Of a stretch of DNA of 60,378 nucleotides, positions 8,926 to 18,841 are shown piece by piece. This stretch comes from Rahnella victoriana. Lineage in GTDB: Bacteria; Pseudomonadota; Gammaproteobacteria; Enterobacterales; Enterobacteriaceae. The position numbers were made by a program, and so were the translations under genes. Position 1 is the stretch's first letter, and each line of letters starts with the position of its first letter. The notes beneath the pieces are model-generated. The model was given only the letters and a program-made list of their open reading frames with translations, was not told the DNA's origin and ran no database searches. The stretch is taken from the NCBI RefSeq assembly GCF_004330295.1, contig NZ_SJOJ01000034.1, positions 1 to 60,378 on the forward strand, read 5' to 3'.

Positions 8926-8955
8926 TAAAAAAACAGGACGCAATGCGTCCTGTTT
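8926..8955 (-). terminator. Strong Rho-independent terminator ending the peptide/acyl operon
   Basis: An 11-bp perfect stem pairs 8931-8941 (AAACAGGACGC) with 8945-8955 (GCGTCCTGTTT), with loop AAT. On the minus strand it is followed by TTTTATTTT. It starts about 27 nt beyond the ketoreductase stop, so it closes the operon that begins near 20800. Confidence 0.9.
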
Positions 8956-8981
8956 GGGTCAGGCAGACGATAAGGGGGGGA

Positions 8982-9728
8982 TCAGGCGGAAAGACCACCG
9001 TCCAGAATGAGAGATTGTCCGGTCATGTACCTGCTGTCTTCACCGACCAGCCACGCCACCGCGCCTGCCACTTCGTCCACCTTTCCGAAACGTTTCATCG
9101 GAATGGTTTTACGCAGTGCAACCAGCTTGTCTTTAGGCATATCCGCGAGGATTTCGGTGTCGATATAGCCAGGCAGCAGGCAGTTAACCCGGACGTTAAA
9201 GCGCCCCAGTTCAACCGATAACGTCCGCGCCAGGCCGATCATCGCAGCCTTGCTCGCCGCATAAGCGCTCTGGCCACTGTTACCCTTTATGCCGGTCACC
9301 GACGACATCATTACCACCGAACCCCCGCCCTGCATCATCATCGGTTCGAGTAACTGGCTGTTCCATGAGAAAATGGCGTTTAAATTGGTGTCCATGACGT
9401 TGCGCCAGTTATCCGCATTCTGGTGAATATGCAGCGCATCAAGCGTGATACCCGCATTGTGTACCATGGCGTGCGGCGCGCCGTAGCTTGCCAGCAGGTC
9501 AGTGGCCAGACGCGTAACCGCCTGCTCATCACGCCCGTCGCACTGATGGCTTTCGACCCGGCCGGGCAACCCCACGCAGGCCAGTTCCACCTCGCGGGCG
9601 GCGCTTTCGCCCTGACACCAGGTAAACACCACATTCCATTCTTTCGCCAGACGCTGCACGGCGGCGCGTCCGATCCCCCGGCTGCCACCGGTGACCAGAA
9701 TCCATTGATTTCCCATGACGTCATTCAT
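8982..9728 (-). CDS. 3-oxoacyl-ACP reductase (FabG-like SDR)
   Basis: 248 aa short-chain dehydrogenase. It has the Rossmann motif TGGSRGIG (13-20), NAG at 91-93, the serine of MSSVTG (142/143), and Y156 and K160 in SAYAASK. The C-terminus GQSLILDGGLSA is typical of FabG. The expected reaction is NADPH-dependent reduction of 3-oxoacyl-ACP. The ATG overlaps the ACP stop (ATGA, 9725-9728), so translation is coupled. It is the last gene of the operon. It is probably a pathway-specific paralogue rather than the housekeeping fabG, which normally lies beside fabD, acpP and fabF. Confidence 0.92.
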   Translation of the reverse strand: MNDVMGNQWILVTGGSRGIGRAAVQRLAKEWNVVFTWCQGESAAREVELACVGLPGRVESHQCDGRDEQAVTRLATDLLASYGAPHAMVHNAGITLDALHIHQNADNWRNVMDTNLNAIFSWNSQLLEPMMMQGGGSVVMMSSVTGIKGNSGQSAYAASKAAMIGLARTLSVELGRFNVRVNCLLPGYIDTEILADMPKDKLVALRKTIPMKRFGKVDEVAGAVAWLVGEDSRYMTGQSLILDGGLSA

Positions 9729-9979
9729 GGCTTAGTGGCTTTTTCGCTGAGATACTGGCACAGCTCACGCAGCGTAATGTTGACGTTATCGACGAACAAA
9801 TCAGCCTCGATGGTGACGCCAAACTCTTTCTTCGCCAGCACCATCAGTTCAACGTAATCCAGGCTGTCGAGTTTGAGCTGATACAACGGCATGTCCGGGA
9901 TGAGATCTTCCTGCTCCAGATCCTTCGCGTCACACAGCATCTCGCAAACCTTGCTGTAAACCTCATCATAATTCGCCAT
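9725..9979 (-). CDS. Acyl carrier protein (pathway-specific)
   Basis: 84 aa, acidic, four-helix ACP pattern. The phosphopantetheine attachment site is S39 in YQLKLDSLDYVELMVLAKKE. It would carry the growing acyl chain for the ketosynthase, dehydratase and ketoreductase encoded on either side. No phosphopantetheinyl transferase is present, so a host enzyme (AcpS or EntD type) would be needed. Its two extra cysteines, in KVCEMLCDA, are unusual for an ACP. Confidence 0.92.
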   Translation of the reverse strand: MANYDEVYSKVCEMLCDAKDLEQEDLIPDMPLYQLKLDSLDYVELMVLAKKEFGVTIEADLFVDNVNITLRELCQYLSEKATKP

Positions 9980-10035
9980 GTTTTATTCCTTTAAGTGAGT
10001 CAGTTGTCTTTGTTTATTATGAAAAAATCAGTGTG

Positions 10036-10860
10036 CTATTCCGTCAGCGGTCCGGTTTTCAGCGTGACCGCGACGGACATCAGCGGTTCACCGGCCTGCC
10101 ATGCCTGAATGCCTGCCAGCAGCACCAGCCCGCGCTGTTTTTCGCCCATAACCAGCGTCGGCCGGATGGCGTAATCTATCGCGCCGAAACGCTGTCCCTG
10201 CCCTGTCTGCGTCAGTAATCGCGGGGAAAAATGCGTTTCATGATGCGTCTGCACCACCTGTACCAGAGTAAAAACGTCACTCAGGCGGGTCGCCTGAAGC
10301 GACGGTAAAAGACTGTGCACGGTTTCCAGCGTCTGCGGGGCATTCACCATCTGGCGAAACAGCACCGCGTCGAGAAAGCTCCACGCCGGCACCACCGGGC
10401 TGCCGACAGCCAGAAACTGAGTATGCAGCGTTGCCAGTTCCTGCGCGGCCAGCGTATTCCCCGGCGTGTGCGGCGACAGCACCAGTGCCTTCGTCGGTGT
10501 CAGTTTGCTGCTGATGCTGGCCTGCTGTGTCTGTGCATGACGCAAGCTTGCGCTCAGCTGCACCCCGTCATCACGCAGCGTTTCGCGCACCGGCAGCTGA
10601 TACGGCGTGTCGCACAACACCGGTTCGCGCAGACGGCTGGTGAACATCAGTCCGTCTGCCGTTAACCCATGCTTTTCCTGCGAAGTAGTCAGTACCAGTT
10701 TCATATCCAGCATTGCGCGCATTCCGTGAACGCATAATCCGGTCAGACCAAGACGCCGCGCCTCAGCCGCGTCAAAATGGATCGGATTGTAATCACCGGA
10801 AAATGCCGCCCAGCGTTCGGCATCCGACAGGCTGTAACGCAGAGTGTCACCCGCCAGCAT
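10036..10860 (-). CDS. MaoC-like acyl dehydratase (hot-dog fold)
   Basis: 274 aa from the ATG at 10860, which shares its A with the ketosynthase stop (TAATG); the longer open frame upstream runs inside the ketosynthase gene. The N-terminal hot-dog domain carries the hydratase-2 motif FSGDYNPIHFD, with probable catalytic D23 and H28. The chain is long enough for a second, degenerate hot-dog domain (about 150-270), where no motif was found. Predicted role: dehydration of 3-hydroxyacyl-ACP. No enoyl reductase is present in the operon, so the product may stay unsaturated. Confidence 0.85.
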   Translation of the reverse strand: MLAGDTLRYSLSDAERWAAFSGDYNPIHFDAAEARRLGLTGLCVHGMRAMLDMKLVLTTSQEKHGLTADGLMFTSRLREPVLCDTPYQLPVRETLRDDGVQLSASLRHAQTQQASISSKLTPTKALVLSPHTPGNTLAAQELATLHTQFLAVGSPVVPAWSFLDAVLFRQMVNAPQTLETVHSLLPSLQATRLSDVFTLVQVVQTHHETHFSPRLLTQTGQGQRFGAIDYAIRPTLVMGEKQRGLVLLAGIQAWQAGEPLMSVAVTLKTGPLTE

Positions 10861-12131
10861 TATTTCCCCCTTCCGATCACCAGCGCGGCGTTCGCCCCGC
10901 CGAAACCGAAACTCAGATTCAGCGTGGTGTTCAGTACCGCCGGGCGATGCACGTTGGCGACGTAATCCAGATCGCACGCCGGATCGGGCGCATCGAGATG
11001 GCAGGTCGCGGGCATGATCTGATGCGCAAGCGCCTGCAGGCAGACGATGGATTCAAAACTGCCTGCCGCCGCGATCAGATGTCCGGTATAGGATTTGGTG
11101 CTGGAGCACGGCGTGGCGTAAGCCGCCGTTTCGCCCAGCGCAATCTTGATCGCTTCAGTTTCGTTGAGATCGTTGAGCGGCGTAGAGGTGCCGTGTGCAT
11201 TGATATAATCCAGATCGCTGGCGGCAATACCGGCCTGCGCCAGCGCATGGCGGATAGTTTGCACCCGCGCAATTTTGTCTTCAGCCGGTGCGGTAAAATC
11301 AAAGGCATCCGAGAAATTGCCGTAACCCAGGATCTCACCGAGAATGTTTGCGCCGCGCGCCAGGGCCGATTCCCGTTCTTCCAGACACAGCACCGCCGCA
11401 CCTTCGCTGAGCACAAAACCGTTGCGATGCAGGCTGAACGGGCAACAGGCGCGGGTGATCTCCTCCTGTTCACTGGCCAGCGCGCCCAGCACGTCAATAT
11501 TCCATACCGCCGAATCAGAACGCAGTGATTCTCCCGCGCCCGCCAGCATCATGCCGGCCCGGCCATTGCGGATCAGTTCGAAAGCGTCGCCGACCGCCAT
11601 GGTTCCGGTCGCACAGGCCGCCACCGGCGTGTTCTGATAGCCACGCAATCCCCACAGCAAACTGACTGCCGCCGTGGCGGAATTCGGCATGGAGAAAAAG
11701 CAGCCAAAAGGAGATCCCATACCGGTACGCAGATAGTCTTCGTAATGCAGCTGAGTTTCATCCTGCCCCGCCCAGCCGGTGCCCATAATGACGCCGCAGT
11801 CGCGCAAATCGTAATGTTGCTCCGGTTTGTCATCGCCAAACGCCATCTGCATGGCTTCCCGCGCAGACGCCAGCGTCAGCCGTGCATAACGCGGCAGGCG
11901 GCGACGGATTGCCGCAGGCACGCCTTTGAGCGAAGGTTCATGATCAATCAGGCCGTAAAAACGGGATTTAATCCCCGCAGCTGATTTGTCGCAGTAGCGG
12001 TAGCCGGGGGTGTAATCCATGATCGCGGCCCAGCTTTCGGCGGAGTTCACCCCCAGCGGGGTCACCGCCCCATAACCGGTCACGACCACCCGACGCGGCG
12101 TATCAGCCGTCTGTAAAACATCCTTTTGCAT
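10860..12131 (-). CDS. Beta-ketoacyl-ACP synthase (FabF-like)
   Basis: 423 aa thiolase-fold condensing enzyme with a complete Cys-His-His triad: C173 in VAACATGTMAVGD, H313 in NAHGTSTPLND and H351 in SYTGHLIAAAGS. The C-terminus NLSFGFGGANAAL is typical of KAS II. It starts 3 nt after the upstream stop with AAGGAT before the ATG. It should extend acyl chains on the pathway ACP using malonyl-ACP supplied by host FabD. Only one synthase is present, and no chain-length-factor partner, unlike aryl-polyene or type II polyketide clusters. Confidence 0.93.
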   Translation of the reverse strand: MQKDVLQTADTPRRVVVTGYGAVTPLGVNSAESWAAIMDYTPGYRYCDKSAAGIKSRFYGLIDHEPSLKGVPAAIRRRLPRYARLTLASAREAMQMAFGDDKPEQHYDLRDCGVIMGTGWAGQDETQLHYEDYLRTGMGSPFGCFFSMPNSATAAVSLLWGLRGYQNTPVAACATGTMAVGDAFELIRNGRAGMMLAGAGESLRSDSAVWNIDVLGALASEQEEITRACCPFSLHRNGFVLSEGAAVLCLEERESALARGANILGEILGYGNFSDAFDFTAPAEDKIARVQTIRHALAQAGIAASDLDYINAHGTSTPLNDLNETEAIKIALGETAAYATPCSSTKSYTGHLIAAAGSFESIVCLQALAHQIMPATCHLDAPDPACDLDYVANVHRPAVLNTTLNLSFGFGGANAALVIGRGK

Positions 12132-12134
12132 GCT

Positions 12135-13529
12135 TTATCCTTGTTGACTCAATGTGTTGTCTTCCCCGCCACCCAGCGCCAGCCAGAGTTTCATCGTGGA
12201 ATACAGATAGTTATATTGCGTGGTGACCAGCGTGTTCTGGCTGTCCAGCAAGGTGTTCTGCGCGTCGAGCAGCGTCTGATACACCACCGAACCGTGGCGA
12301 TACTGGCTTTCCACCAGTGCCAGCCGCTGCTGACTTAATGCCAGATCTTGCAGCTGTCGCTGTTTTTCCTGCTGATAGGTCAGGCGCTGCGACATGGCAT
12401 TGTCGATATCCTGCAACGCGCTGTAGGACGCGCTGCGGAACTGAATCGCCGCGGTTTGCACATCCAGACCGGATTGTTCAACGGTCAGCCGCACTTTGTT
12501 CCATTCGATAAACGGCAGGTCGAGCGCAGAACCGAGCGTTCTGGCCGGATTGCTGAACCATTGCTGAAACACCGAAGCCCCGGCATTCAGCGACGCATTG
12601 AGCGTCAGCGACGGATAAAAGCTCAGCCGGGCGACGTCCGAACCGGCCAGCGCCGCACGCAGATTCAGTTCAGCCGACTGTACATCTGGCCTTCTGGCGA
12701 TCACGTCAAGCGGTAAACGCTGCGCCACCGGCACGCTCTGATGAATATCCAGCGACTGACGCTCCGCAGGGTATTGCCCCGGCGGGCGGCTGAGTAAAAT
12801 CGCCAGTGCATTACGGTTTTCATCGCGCTGTTGATACAAATCGCGCAGGTTGTTTTCGCGGCTCAAAACCGTTTGCTGTGCCTGCAAATAATCCAGCTGA
12901 CCGAGATCACCGGCCTTCCAGCGCGAGGTCACCATCACCTGCGTTTCCCGGGCAATCGCCAGGCTTTGCTGCAAATTACTGATCTGCTGATTGAGGCTGG
13001 CAATCTGCCAGTAAAGCTGTGAAGTCGTGCCAATGAGCGTCAGCGCCGTGGCCTGCAAATCCTGTTCCGAGGCTTTTGCCAGCCAGTCGGACTGCTCACG
13101 GGTGCGCGCCAGTTTTCCCCACAGATCCAGCTCATAAGAGGCCGACAGTGAGTTTGCGTAACTTTCGACCGGCGTGGTGTCGCGGCGCATATTTTTGGTG
13201 TTGCTGGCCGATGCACTGGCGGAGAAATCAGGGGTCTGATTCAGATCTGAGAGTCCCGCCGTCAGCAGCGCCTGCCGCAGTTTAATGCCCGCCAGCGCCA
13301 GATCGTTATTGCTTTGCAATGCGGAAACAATCAGCCGTGACAACTGCGGGTCATCAAAGTTATCCCACCAGTGCGGAGAAAATTTCGCCACGCCTTCGCC
13401 GGTATCCTGCACGCGCCAGGTTGGCGGAACTGACAGCATCGGCCGCTGGTATTCGCTTTTCAGCGCCTGACCACAGCCGGTCAGCAGTAACGTCATCACC
13501 GCCATTGAGAGTAAATTCAGTTTGTTCAT
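12135..13529 (-). CDS. Outer-membrane efflux lipoprotein (TolC/NodT family)
   Basis: 464 aa from the ATG at 13529, which overlaps the MacB-like stop (ATGA). A longer open frame upstream is an artefact of that overlap. Lipoprotein signal [19 protein letters not shown] with lipobox LLTGC, so Cys18 should be acylated. Two outer-membrane-factor repeats are recognisable (about 60-250 and 270-450), with NNDLALAGIKLRQA and ARRPDVQSAELNLRAA. It would be the outer-membrane channel for one or both inner-membrane exporters of this operon. Confidence 0.93.
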   Translation of the reverse strand: MNKLNLLSMAVMTLLLTGCGQALKSEYQRPMLSVPPTWRVQDTGEGVAKFSPHWWDNFDDPQLSRLIVSALQSNNDLALAGIKLRQALLTAGLSDLNQTPDFSASASASNTKNMRRDTTPVESYANSLSASYELDLWGKLARTREQSDWLAKASEQDLQATALTLIGTTSQLYWQIASLNQQISNLQQSLAIARETQVMVTSRWKAGDLGQLDYLQAQQTVLSRENNLRDLYQQRDENRNALAILLSRPPGQYPAERQSLDIHQSVPVAQRLPLDVIARRPDVQSAELNLRAALAGSDVARLSFYPSLTLNASLNAGASVFQQWFSNPARTLGSALDLPFIEWNKVRLTVEQSGLDVQTAAIQFRSASYSALQDIDNAMSQRLTYQQEKQRQLQDLALSQQRLALVESQYRHGSVVYQTLLDAQNTLLDSQNTLVTTQYNYLYSTMKLWLALGGGEDNTLSQQG

Positions 13530-15469
13530 TCGCGTGCCAGCGCCTCTGTCGGATGCAAACGCGCGGCGTTGCGTGCCGGGAAAAAGCCGAAGCCGAGCCC
13601 GATAAGCGCCGAGAAACCGCAGGCTAAAAGGATCGGCGGCCAGGTGAAAATCATGGTGAATTCCTGCGTAACCTGAGAAAAAATCAGCCCCGCCACGCCG
13701 GATCCGACAATGCCGGTCAGACCGCCGAGGGTACAAATCACCACCGCCTCAATCAGGAACTGACGCATGATGTCCGCCGGACGTGCGCCAACCGACAGAC
13801 GAATGCCAATCTCGTGCGTTCTTTCCGTCACCGACACCAGCATGATGTTCATCACGCCCACACCGCCCACCAGCAGCGAAATTCCGGCAATTGCGGTGAT
13901 CAGTAACGTCATGGATTCCGACGTTTTACGGATGGTTTTCGTCAGCTGATCATTGGTCATGGTGAAGAAATCGCGTTTGCCATGCGACGCATCCAGCAGT
14001 TGTTCGACGTTGCGCTGGGCGACATCCGTCGGGTAACCGTCGGCAATGCGCAGGGTGATGGATTGCAGCGGCGTATCCCCCGACATGCGCTCGAGCAGCG
14101 AGGTGTAAGGGATCCACGCGCCGAGCTGCTCGCCGATGTACTTCGGCCCTTTTTTATCCGCCACGCCGATCACCCGGTAAGGCACGCCGGAAAGCTGGAT
14201 AATTTCGCCCAGCGGATCCTGTCCGGGAAACAGCGTGCTGCGCACATTCGGGTCGATGATCACCACCGGTTCGCGGTCGTCGAGATCGCGGGGCGTAAAA
14301 CGGTTTCCGGCTATAAAATTCAGCCCCTGCACACGGAAGAATCCGTTACTGACGCCCGACAACGACACCAGCACCTGCTTACCGCCACGGATCGCCATGA
14401 CGGTTTTGCTCACCACCGGCGACAGGCTGTCGATGTATGGCTGCCTGCCAAGCAAATCCACGTCTTCCAGCGTCAGGGAACGTTCAAAATCAGGACGCGG
14501 TTTATCCCAGCCCAGACCGGGCTGAATTTCGATGGTGCTGGTACCAAGCTGGCTTATCTGGCTGAGAATGCTCTGCCGCGCGCCCTCGCCCACCGCCATT
14601 GAGGACACCACCGAAGAGATGCCGATAATGATGCCGAGCATGGAAAGAAAAGCGCGGATCCGGTGCCCGAGCAGGGAACGCCACGCCATGCGCACCGCTT
14701 CTTTCAGGCTCTGCCACAGCGGCGTGCGTCCGGTGGCGGCAATGGCCGGTAACCCCTGAGATTTGCCCTGCTGCATCACCGGATTGATGCGATCCGCGAC
14801 AATCTCGCCGTCGTGGATTTCGACAATACGCTGGCACTGTTCGGCAATGCTGCGGTCGTGGGTGACGATAATCAGCGTATGCCCCGCCTGATGCAGGCCA
14901 TGCAAAATCGCCATCAGCTCCTGACCGCTGGTGCTGTCGAGCGCGCCGGTCGGTTCATCGGCGAGGATCACCGGCGCACCGTTCATCAGTGCCCGCGCAA
15001 TGCTGACGCGTTGCTGTTGCCCGCCGGAAAGCTGCGCAGGCCGGTAATTCATGCGGTTGCCAAGGCCTAACCGGTTAAGCAAATGTTCCGCCCGCGCCTG
15101 ACGCGCCGCCGCGGGCATGTTGGTATACAGCGCCGGAATGGTGACGTTTTCGAGGGCCGTGAGATACGGCATCAGGTGATAGCGCTGAAAAATAAAGCCC
15201 AGATACTGGCTGCGCAATTGCGCCAGTTGTTCGCTGGTCGCCACATGCGCAGGCACATCCATAATGCGCATTTCGCCTTCCGACGGCTTATCCAGACAAC
15301 CGAGAATGTTCATCAGCGTCGATTTACCCGAACCGGACGCGCCGATAATCGCCAGCATTTCCCCGGCATTGACGCGCAGGGAAATGTCTTTGAGCACCGT
15401 GACGGCAGCGTTGCCCTCACCAAAACGGCGGGAGATATGCGAAAGTTCGATGACCGGAGAATTAGCCAT
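13526..15469 (-). CDS. MacB-like ABC transporter (ATPase plus FtsX-type permease)
   Basis: 647 aa. N-terminal ATPase (1-230): Walker [10 protein letters not shown] (43-51), signature [15 protein letters not shown], Walker [13 protein letters not shown]. The membrane part has one helix near 275, a large periplasmic domain (about 300-520) and three C-terminal helices, with [20 protein letters not shown]. This is the MacB architecture of mechanotransmission exporters. It overlaps the MacA-like gene by 8 nt. In characterised systems MacAB with an outer-membrane channel exports periplasmic cargo such as enterotoxin, macrolides or lipopeptides. Here the cargo is probably the matured peptide or an acyl product. 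Confidence 0.94.
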   Translation of the reverse strand: MANSPVIELSHISRRFGEGNAAVTVLKDISLRVNAGEMLAIIGASGSGKSTLMNILGCLDKPSEGEMRIMDVPAHVATSEQLAQLRSQYLGFIFQRYHLMPYLTALENVTIPALYTNMPAAARQARAEHLLNRLGLGNRMNYRPAQLSGGQQQRVSIARALMNGAPVILADEPTGALDSTSGQELMAILHGLHQAGHTLIIVTHDRSIAEQCQRIVEIHDGEIVADRINPVMQQGKSQGLPAIAATGRTPLWQSLKEAVRMAWRSLLGHRIRAFLSMLGIIIGISSVVSSMAVGEGARQSILSQISQLGTSTIEIQPGLGWDKPRPDFERSLTLEDVDLLGRQPYIDSLSPVVSKTVMAIRGGKQVLVSLSGVSNGFFRVQGLNFIAGNRFTPRDLDDREPVVIIDPNVRSTLFPGQDPLGEIIQLSGVPYRVIGVADKKGPKYIGEQLGAWIPYTSLLERMSGDTPLQSITLRIADGYPTDVAQRNVEQLLDASHGKRDFFTMTNDQLTKTIRKTSESMTLLITAIAGISLLVGGVGVMNIMLVSVTERTHEIGIRLSVGARPADIMRQFLIEAVVICTLGGLTGIVGSGVAGLIFSQVTQEFTMIFTWPPILLACGFSALIGLGFGFFPARNAARLHPTEALARE

Positions 15470-16643
15470 TTGCCGTCACAGCCTCATTTTGCATCACCAC
15501 CACCTGCTCACCTTCGCGCAACCCGTCTTTCACTTCGACAAACTGACGGTCATTGATGCCCGCACGGATCACCCGTGGTTCGGTCTTATCGCCGTTCACC
15601 ACCTGCACCTGATACCGGTCATCGCCCAGTGGCTGACCCAGCGCCATCACCGGCAGACGCAGCACATTTTTAGCCTGTTCGGTGATGATAAAGACCTGCG
15701 CGGTCATTGAGGTGCGCAGCAAATGACCGGGGTTCGGCACGCTGAACACGCCGTTGTAATAGACGGCAGAAGGTTGTTGAGTCTGGCTGCTGGTGCTTTC
15801 ATCCTGTAAGGCGTCGTTTGGCGCGTCCTGCAAGGTGCCCATGACGCTCTGATAACGATGTTTGGGATCGGCGACCACGTAAAACCACAGCGGCTGGCCG
15901 GGATGCACTTTCAGGATGTCGGTTTCTGAGATACGGGTTTGCACGGTCATGGTATCGACGTTGGCGAGCACCAGAATGGTCGGCGCGGTCTGCGAGGAGA
16001 CCACGGTTTGCCCTTCTTTGGTGACGATGCCCAGCACCTGTCCGTCCACCGGTGCGAGGATCCGCGTATAACCCAGATTGGCTTTCGCTGTTTCCAGCGC
16101 CATCTGCGCCTGCACAATCTGCGCTTCGTTGACTTTGATTTGCGCTTTCTGGGTATCGACTTTAGCCTGCGCCTGCTCGAGATTACTTTTGGTGCCTGAG
16201 CCGTCGCGATCCATCTGTAACTGACGTTTCAGCTCCAGCTGATATTGCCTGAGCGTGTACAGCGACGCCTGTTTTTGCGCCACGGCACTGTCGAGTTCCG
16301 CCTCGGATTTGCGCAGTTCGCTCTGTTGCAGAGTCGGGTCGATTTCCGCCAGTAACTGGCCTTTGGTAACGCGATCGCCCGCACGGACATACAGTTTTTT
16401 CAACTGACCGTTGACCTGCGCACCGACGTTGACCTGCGCGGAAGGCTTGAGGATACCGGTCGCCAGTACGGTTTTTTCGATATCCCCGCGGCCGATAGCC
16501 TGCGAAACCTGCGGCGCGGCGGTGCCGGACATCATGCGGTGTATGCCGTACGCAGCCCCGGCCAGCAGGATCAACAACACAATGATCAGCGTATAAATGA
16601 CCTTGCGGCGTCCGGCGGCGATGTGTCTGACTGAGTTACTCAC
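15462..16643 (-). CDS. MacA-like periplasmic adaptor (membrane-fusion protein)
   Basis: 393 aa from a GTG at 16643 overlapping the upstream stop (GTGA). N-terminal membrane anchor (about 14-36, VIYTLIIVLLILLAGAA). Lipoyl/barrel-sandwich halves occur around GILKPSAQVNVGAQVNGQLK and RILAPVDGQVLGIVTKEGQT. An alpha-helical hairpin (about 100-190) is rich in Q, A and K. Beta-barrel and membrane-proximal domains follow. It should link the MacB-like protein, and perhaps also the C39 exporter, to the outer-membrane lipoprotein. Confidence 0.93.
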   Translation of the reverse strand: MSNSVRHIAAGRRKVIYTLIIVLLILLAGAAYGIHRMMSGTAAPQVSQAIGRGDIEKTVLATGILKPSAQVNVGAQVNGQLKKLYVRAGDRVTKGQLLAEIDPTLQQSELRKSEAELDSAVAQKQASLYTLRQYQLELKRQLQMDRDGSGTKSNLEQAQAKVDTQKAQIKVNEAQIVQAQMALETAKANLGYTRILAPVDGQVLGIVTKEGQTVVSSQTAPTILVLANVDTMTVQTRISETDILKVHPGQPLWFYVVADPKHRYQSVMGTLQDAPNDALQDESTSSQTQQPSAVYYNGVFSVPNPGHLLRTSMTAQVFIITEQAKNVLRLPVMALGQPLGDDRYQVQVVNGDKTEPRVIRAGINDRQFVEVKDGLREGEQVVVMQNEAVTANG

Positions 16644-18778
16644 GCCGGTTCTCCCTGCGGAGTGATAACGGAAATCACAGCCCCCGTTGTCGCCGCTACG
16701 CGGCCATTTCTCATCACACAGACCCGGTCAAACAGGGACAGCGCGGTTTCACTGTGCGTCACGGTGATCAGGGTTTTCCCGTATTCACGGCAATGGCTGA
16801 TCAGGGTTTGCATCACCTGCTGCGCCGTTTCTTCATCGAGATTGGCCGTCGGCTCATCCAGCACCATCACCGGACAATCGCTGTACATCGCACGCGCCAG
16901 CATCAGACGCTGGCGTTGCCCCAGCGACAGCGCGGGATGGCTTTCACGGATCAGCGCGTTTTGTTTGCCTGGCAGACGGTCGATCACCTCCGTCAGGTTC
17001 AGCCCGCGCAGCGACTTATCGATACGCAGCTGTTTTTGCGCGTCGTGTTCACGATCAAACAGCGTGATGTTTTGCAGAACGCTGGTATTGAACAGGATGT
17101 CCTCCTGACTTTGCAGGAAGAACAGCTTCTGTGCCTGACGGCTGCTGACCGGGTGTCCGTCGGCCAGGATTTCTCCGCCCTGAGGCTCGATAAGCCCTGT
17201 AATGACTTTCAGCAGCGTACTTTTCCCCGCGCCCGACTCACCGACAATCGCCAGCGTTTCGCCCTGACGCACCGTCAGCGACACGTGATCCAGCACCGGT
17301 TTACCGGGATCGTAAGCAAACTGAAGTGCCCGGTAGCTGAGCTGCTGGCTGAAGCGGACAGGCGGCAGCACGTCACCGGCGGCCTCTTCCCTGACCGGCG
17401 GGAACAGATCGGCGGCGCGGGTATCAATCACGTGCAGCTGGTTCTTTTGCAGCACAGAGAAGAAAATCTGCGTGATGTAAGCGGTAAAAATCTGGCGCAC
17501 AAAGCTGTAGGCGAAGAATTCACCCAGTGAAATCCGGTTATCTTTCAGCAACGGCAGCGCCAGCAGCATAAAGAACACCATCTCGAGGCTGCCAATCAGC
17601 TGATACAGACTGCTTTTCACCTGCTCGTACACTTTCTGTTTCTGGCGGCAGTCAAACAGCGACAGCGCATATCCGGCGAATGCCGCCTGACGCTGGCTGT
17701 TCAGCCCGGCGGATTTGAGCGTGGCGAAACCCTGAATCGTTTCCAGCAGGAAGTCGCTTTGTTCTGCACTCTTTACCTGAATCTGCTGGGTGTAATGGCG
17801 GTCGCGGAAAATCGCCCAGACGCTGACCAGCCCCATCAGCGTGACGCCGATGGCGGAAATGCCGGCCAGCAACGGGCTGATATAGCACATCACTGCCAGC
17901 GCAATCACACCGACCACCCAGTCCACACGCAGGCCGTTATCCAGCTCGATTTTTTGCGCCGCCGCCATCTGCCAGCTGGAGAAACGGCTGTAGATTTCGC
18001 CGGGGCTGCGCTTCTCAAAGAACGAAAGCGTGTTGTTCAGCAACCGGGCAAAACCGCTGACGCTTTGCATCACGACAAAACGTTTGATAAACCGCTCGGT
18101 CACGCTGCGCACAATAAACGCCAGCAGCGTAGAGACCACGAAGGCCAGCAGATAATAGAAATACGGGAATTCGGTTTTGCCGCCGGAAGAGAAAACGTTG
18201 TTGATTGCCGAGCTGACCATTACCGGCATGATGAACAAGGTCAGTGACACCAGAAATGCCAGCAACATCAGCTTGTAAATACCGGGGATCGCCGCCGTTT
18301 GTTTCAGGCTCATGCATTCGAGCGCACGGAAACGACGCGTGCGCGGTTGTTTTTCTGCTGTCTGCGCAGTGCGCGGCGCCTCCTGATCGAGCACCACCGC
18401 GTAACCGCTGATTTCAGATTTGAGCGCGGCAACCGGCAGAAGCTGTTCGCCAATCGCCGGATTCATCACGCAGACATAGCTGCCCTGACGATAGGCCAGC
18501 AGGACATAGTGACTGGCACCGTAGTGCAAAATGGCCGGTAATGGCAGTTCTGCCAGCTCATCGAAATCAAACGCCACCGGATACGCCGGGATCGCCAGCT
18601 CAGATAAGATGTCGCACAGGGTCGACAGCGCGGTGCCGTGGGACGATGTCGGGAAACGTTCGCGTAACGCTTCAAGCGGTGCGCTGATGCCCTGAGTTTC
18701 CGCCAGCATAGAAACACAGGCCAGCGCGCATTCGTTCTTTTCTGCCTGATAAACCAGCTTAGGAATAATATTATCCAT
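16640..18778 (-). CDS. C39 peptidase-containing ABC exporter for a double-glycine peptide
   Basis: 712 aa, with the domain order of CvaB/LagD-type transporters. The N-terminal C39 domain (1-125) has Q11, catalytic C17 in ECALACVSML and H90 in GASHYVLLA. The usual third residue, Asp before Pro, is N106 here (MNPAIG). Six membrane helices lie at about 165-435. The ATPase (about 475-700) has Walker A GESGAGKST, signature LSLGQRQRLMLARAM and Walker B VMVLDEPTANLD. Predicted role: cut the leader after GG of the peptide encoded at 20602-20793 and move the core to the periplasm. It sits 63 nt after the acyltransferase gene's stop. Confidence 0.93.
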   Translation of the reverse strand: MDNIIPKLVYQAEKNECALACVSMLAETQGISAPLEALRERFPTSSHGTALSTLCDILSELAIPAYPVAFDFDELAELPLPAILHYGASHYVLLAYRQGSYVCVMNPAIGEQLLPVAALKSEISGYAVVLDQEAPRTAQTAEKQPRTRRFRALECMSLKQTAAIPGIYKLMLLAFLVSLTLFIMPVMVSSAINNVFSSGGKTEFPYFYYLLAFVVSTLLAFIVRSVTERFIKRFVVMQSVSGFARLLNNTLSFFEKRSPGEIYSRFSSWQMAAAQKIELDNGLRVDWVVGVIALAVMCYISPLLAGISAIGVTLMGLVSVWAIFRDRHYTQQIQVKSAEQSDFLLETIQGFATLKSAGLNSQRQAAFAGYALSLFDCRQKQKVYEQVKSSLYQLIGSLEMVFFMLLALPLLKDNRISLGEFFAYSFVRQIFTAYITQIFFSVLQKNQLHVIDTRAADLFPPVREEAAGDVLPPVRFSQQLSYRALQFAYDPGKPVLDHVSLTVRQGETLAIVGESGAGKSTLLKVITGLIEPQGGEILADGHPVSSRQAQKLFFLQSQEDILFNTSVLQNITLFDREHDAQKQLRIDKSLRGLNLTEVIDRLPGKQNALIRESHPALSLGQRQRLMLARAMYSDCPVMVLDEPTANLDEETAQQVMQTLISHCREYGKTLITVTHSETALSLFDRVCVMRNGRVAATTGAVISVITPQGEPA

Positions 18779-18841
18779 AATCGATACCTTAAAACGCCCT
18801 GTTCTTTTCAGTAATATCGCTGCGCTGTTGCGGATGGGTTT

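Noticed and set aside
8470-8998. Three short open frames upstream of the fimbrial recombinase
   Set aside because: They overlap each other or the terminator, lie on opposite strands and show no motif or ribosome site.
10713-11528. Long plus-strand frame (271 codons) opposite the ketosynthase and dehydratase
   Set aside because: It is antisense to two genes with complete active-site motifs; composition is that of a shadow frame in GC-rich DNA.
8982-12131. Aryl-polyene or type II polyketide cluster
   Set aside because: Only one ketosynthase, no chain-length-factor partner, no aromatic ammonia-lyase or thioesterase, and the genes are embedded in a peptide-export operon.
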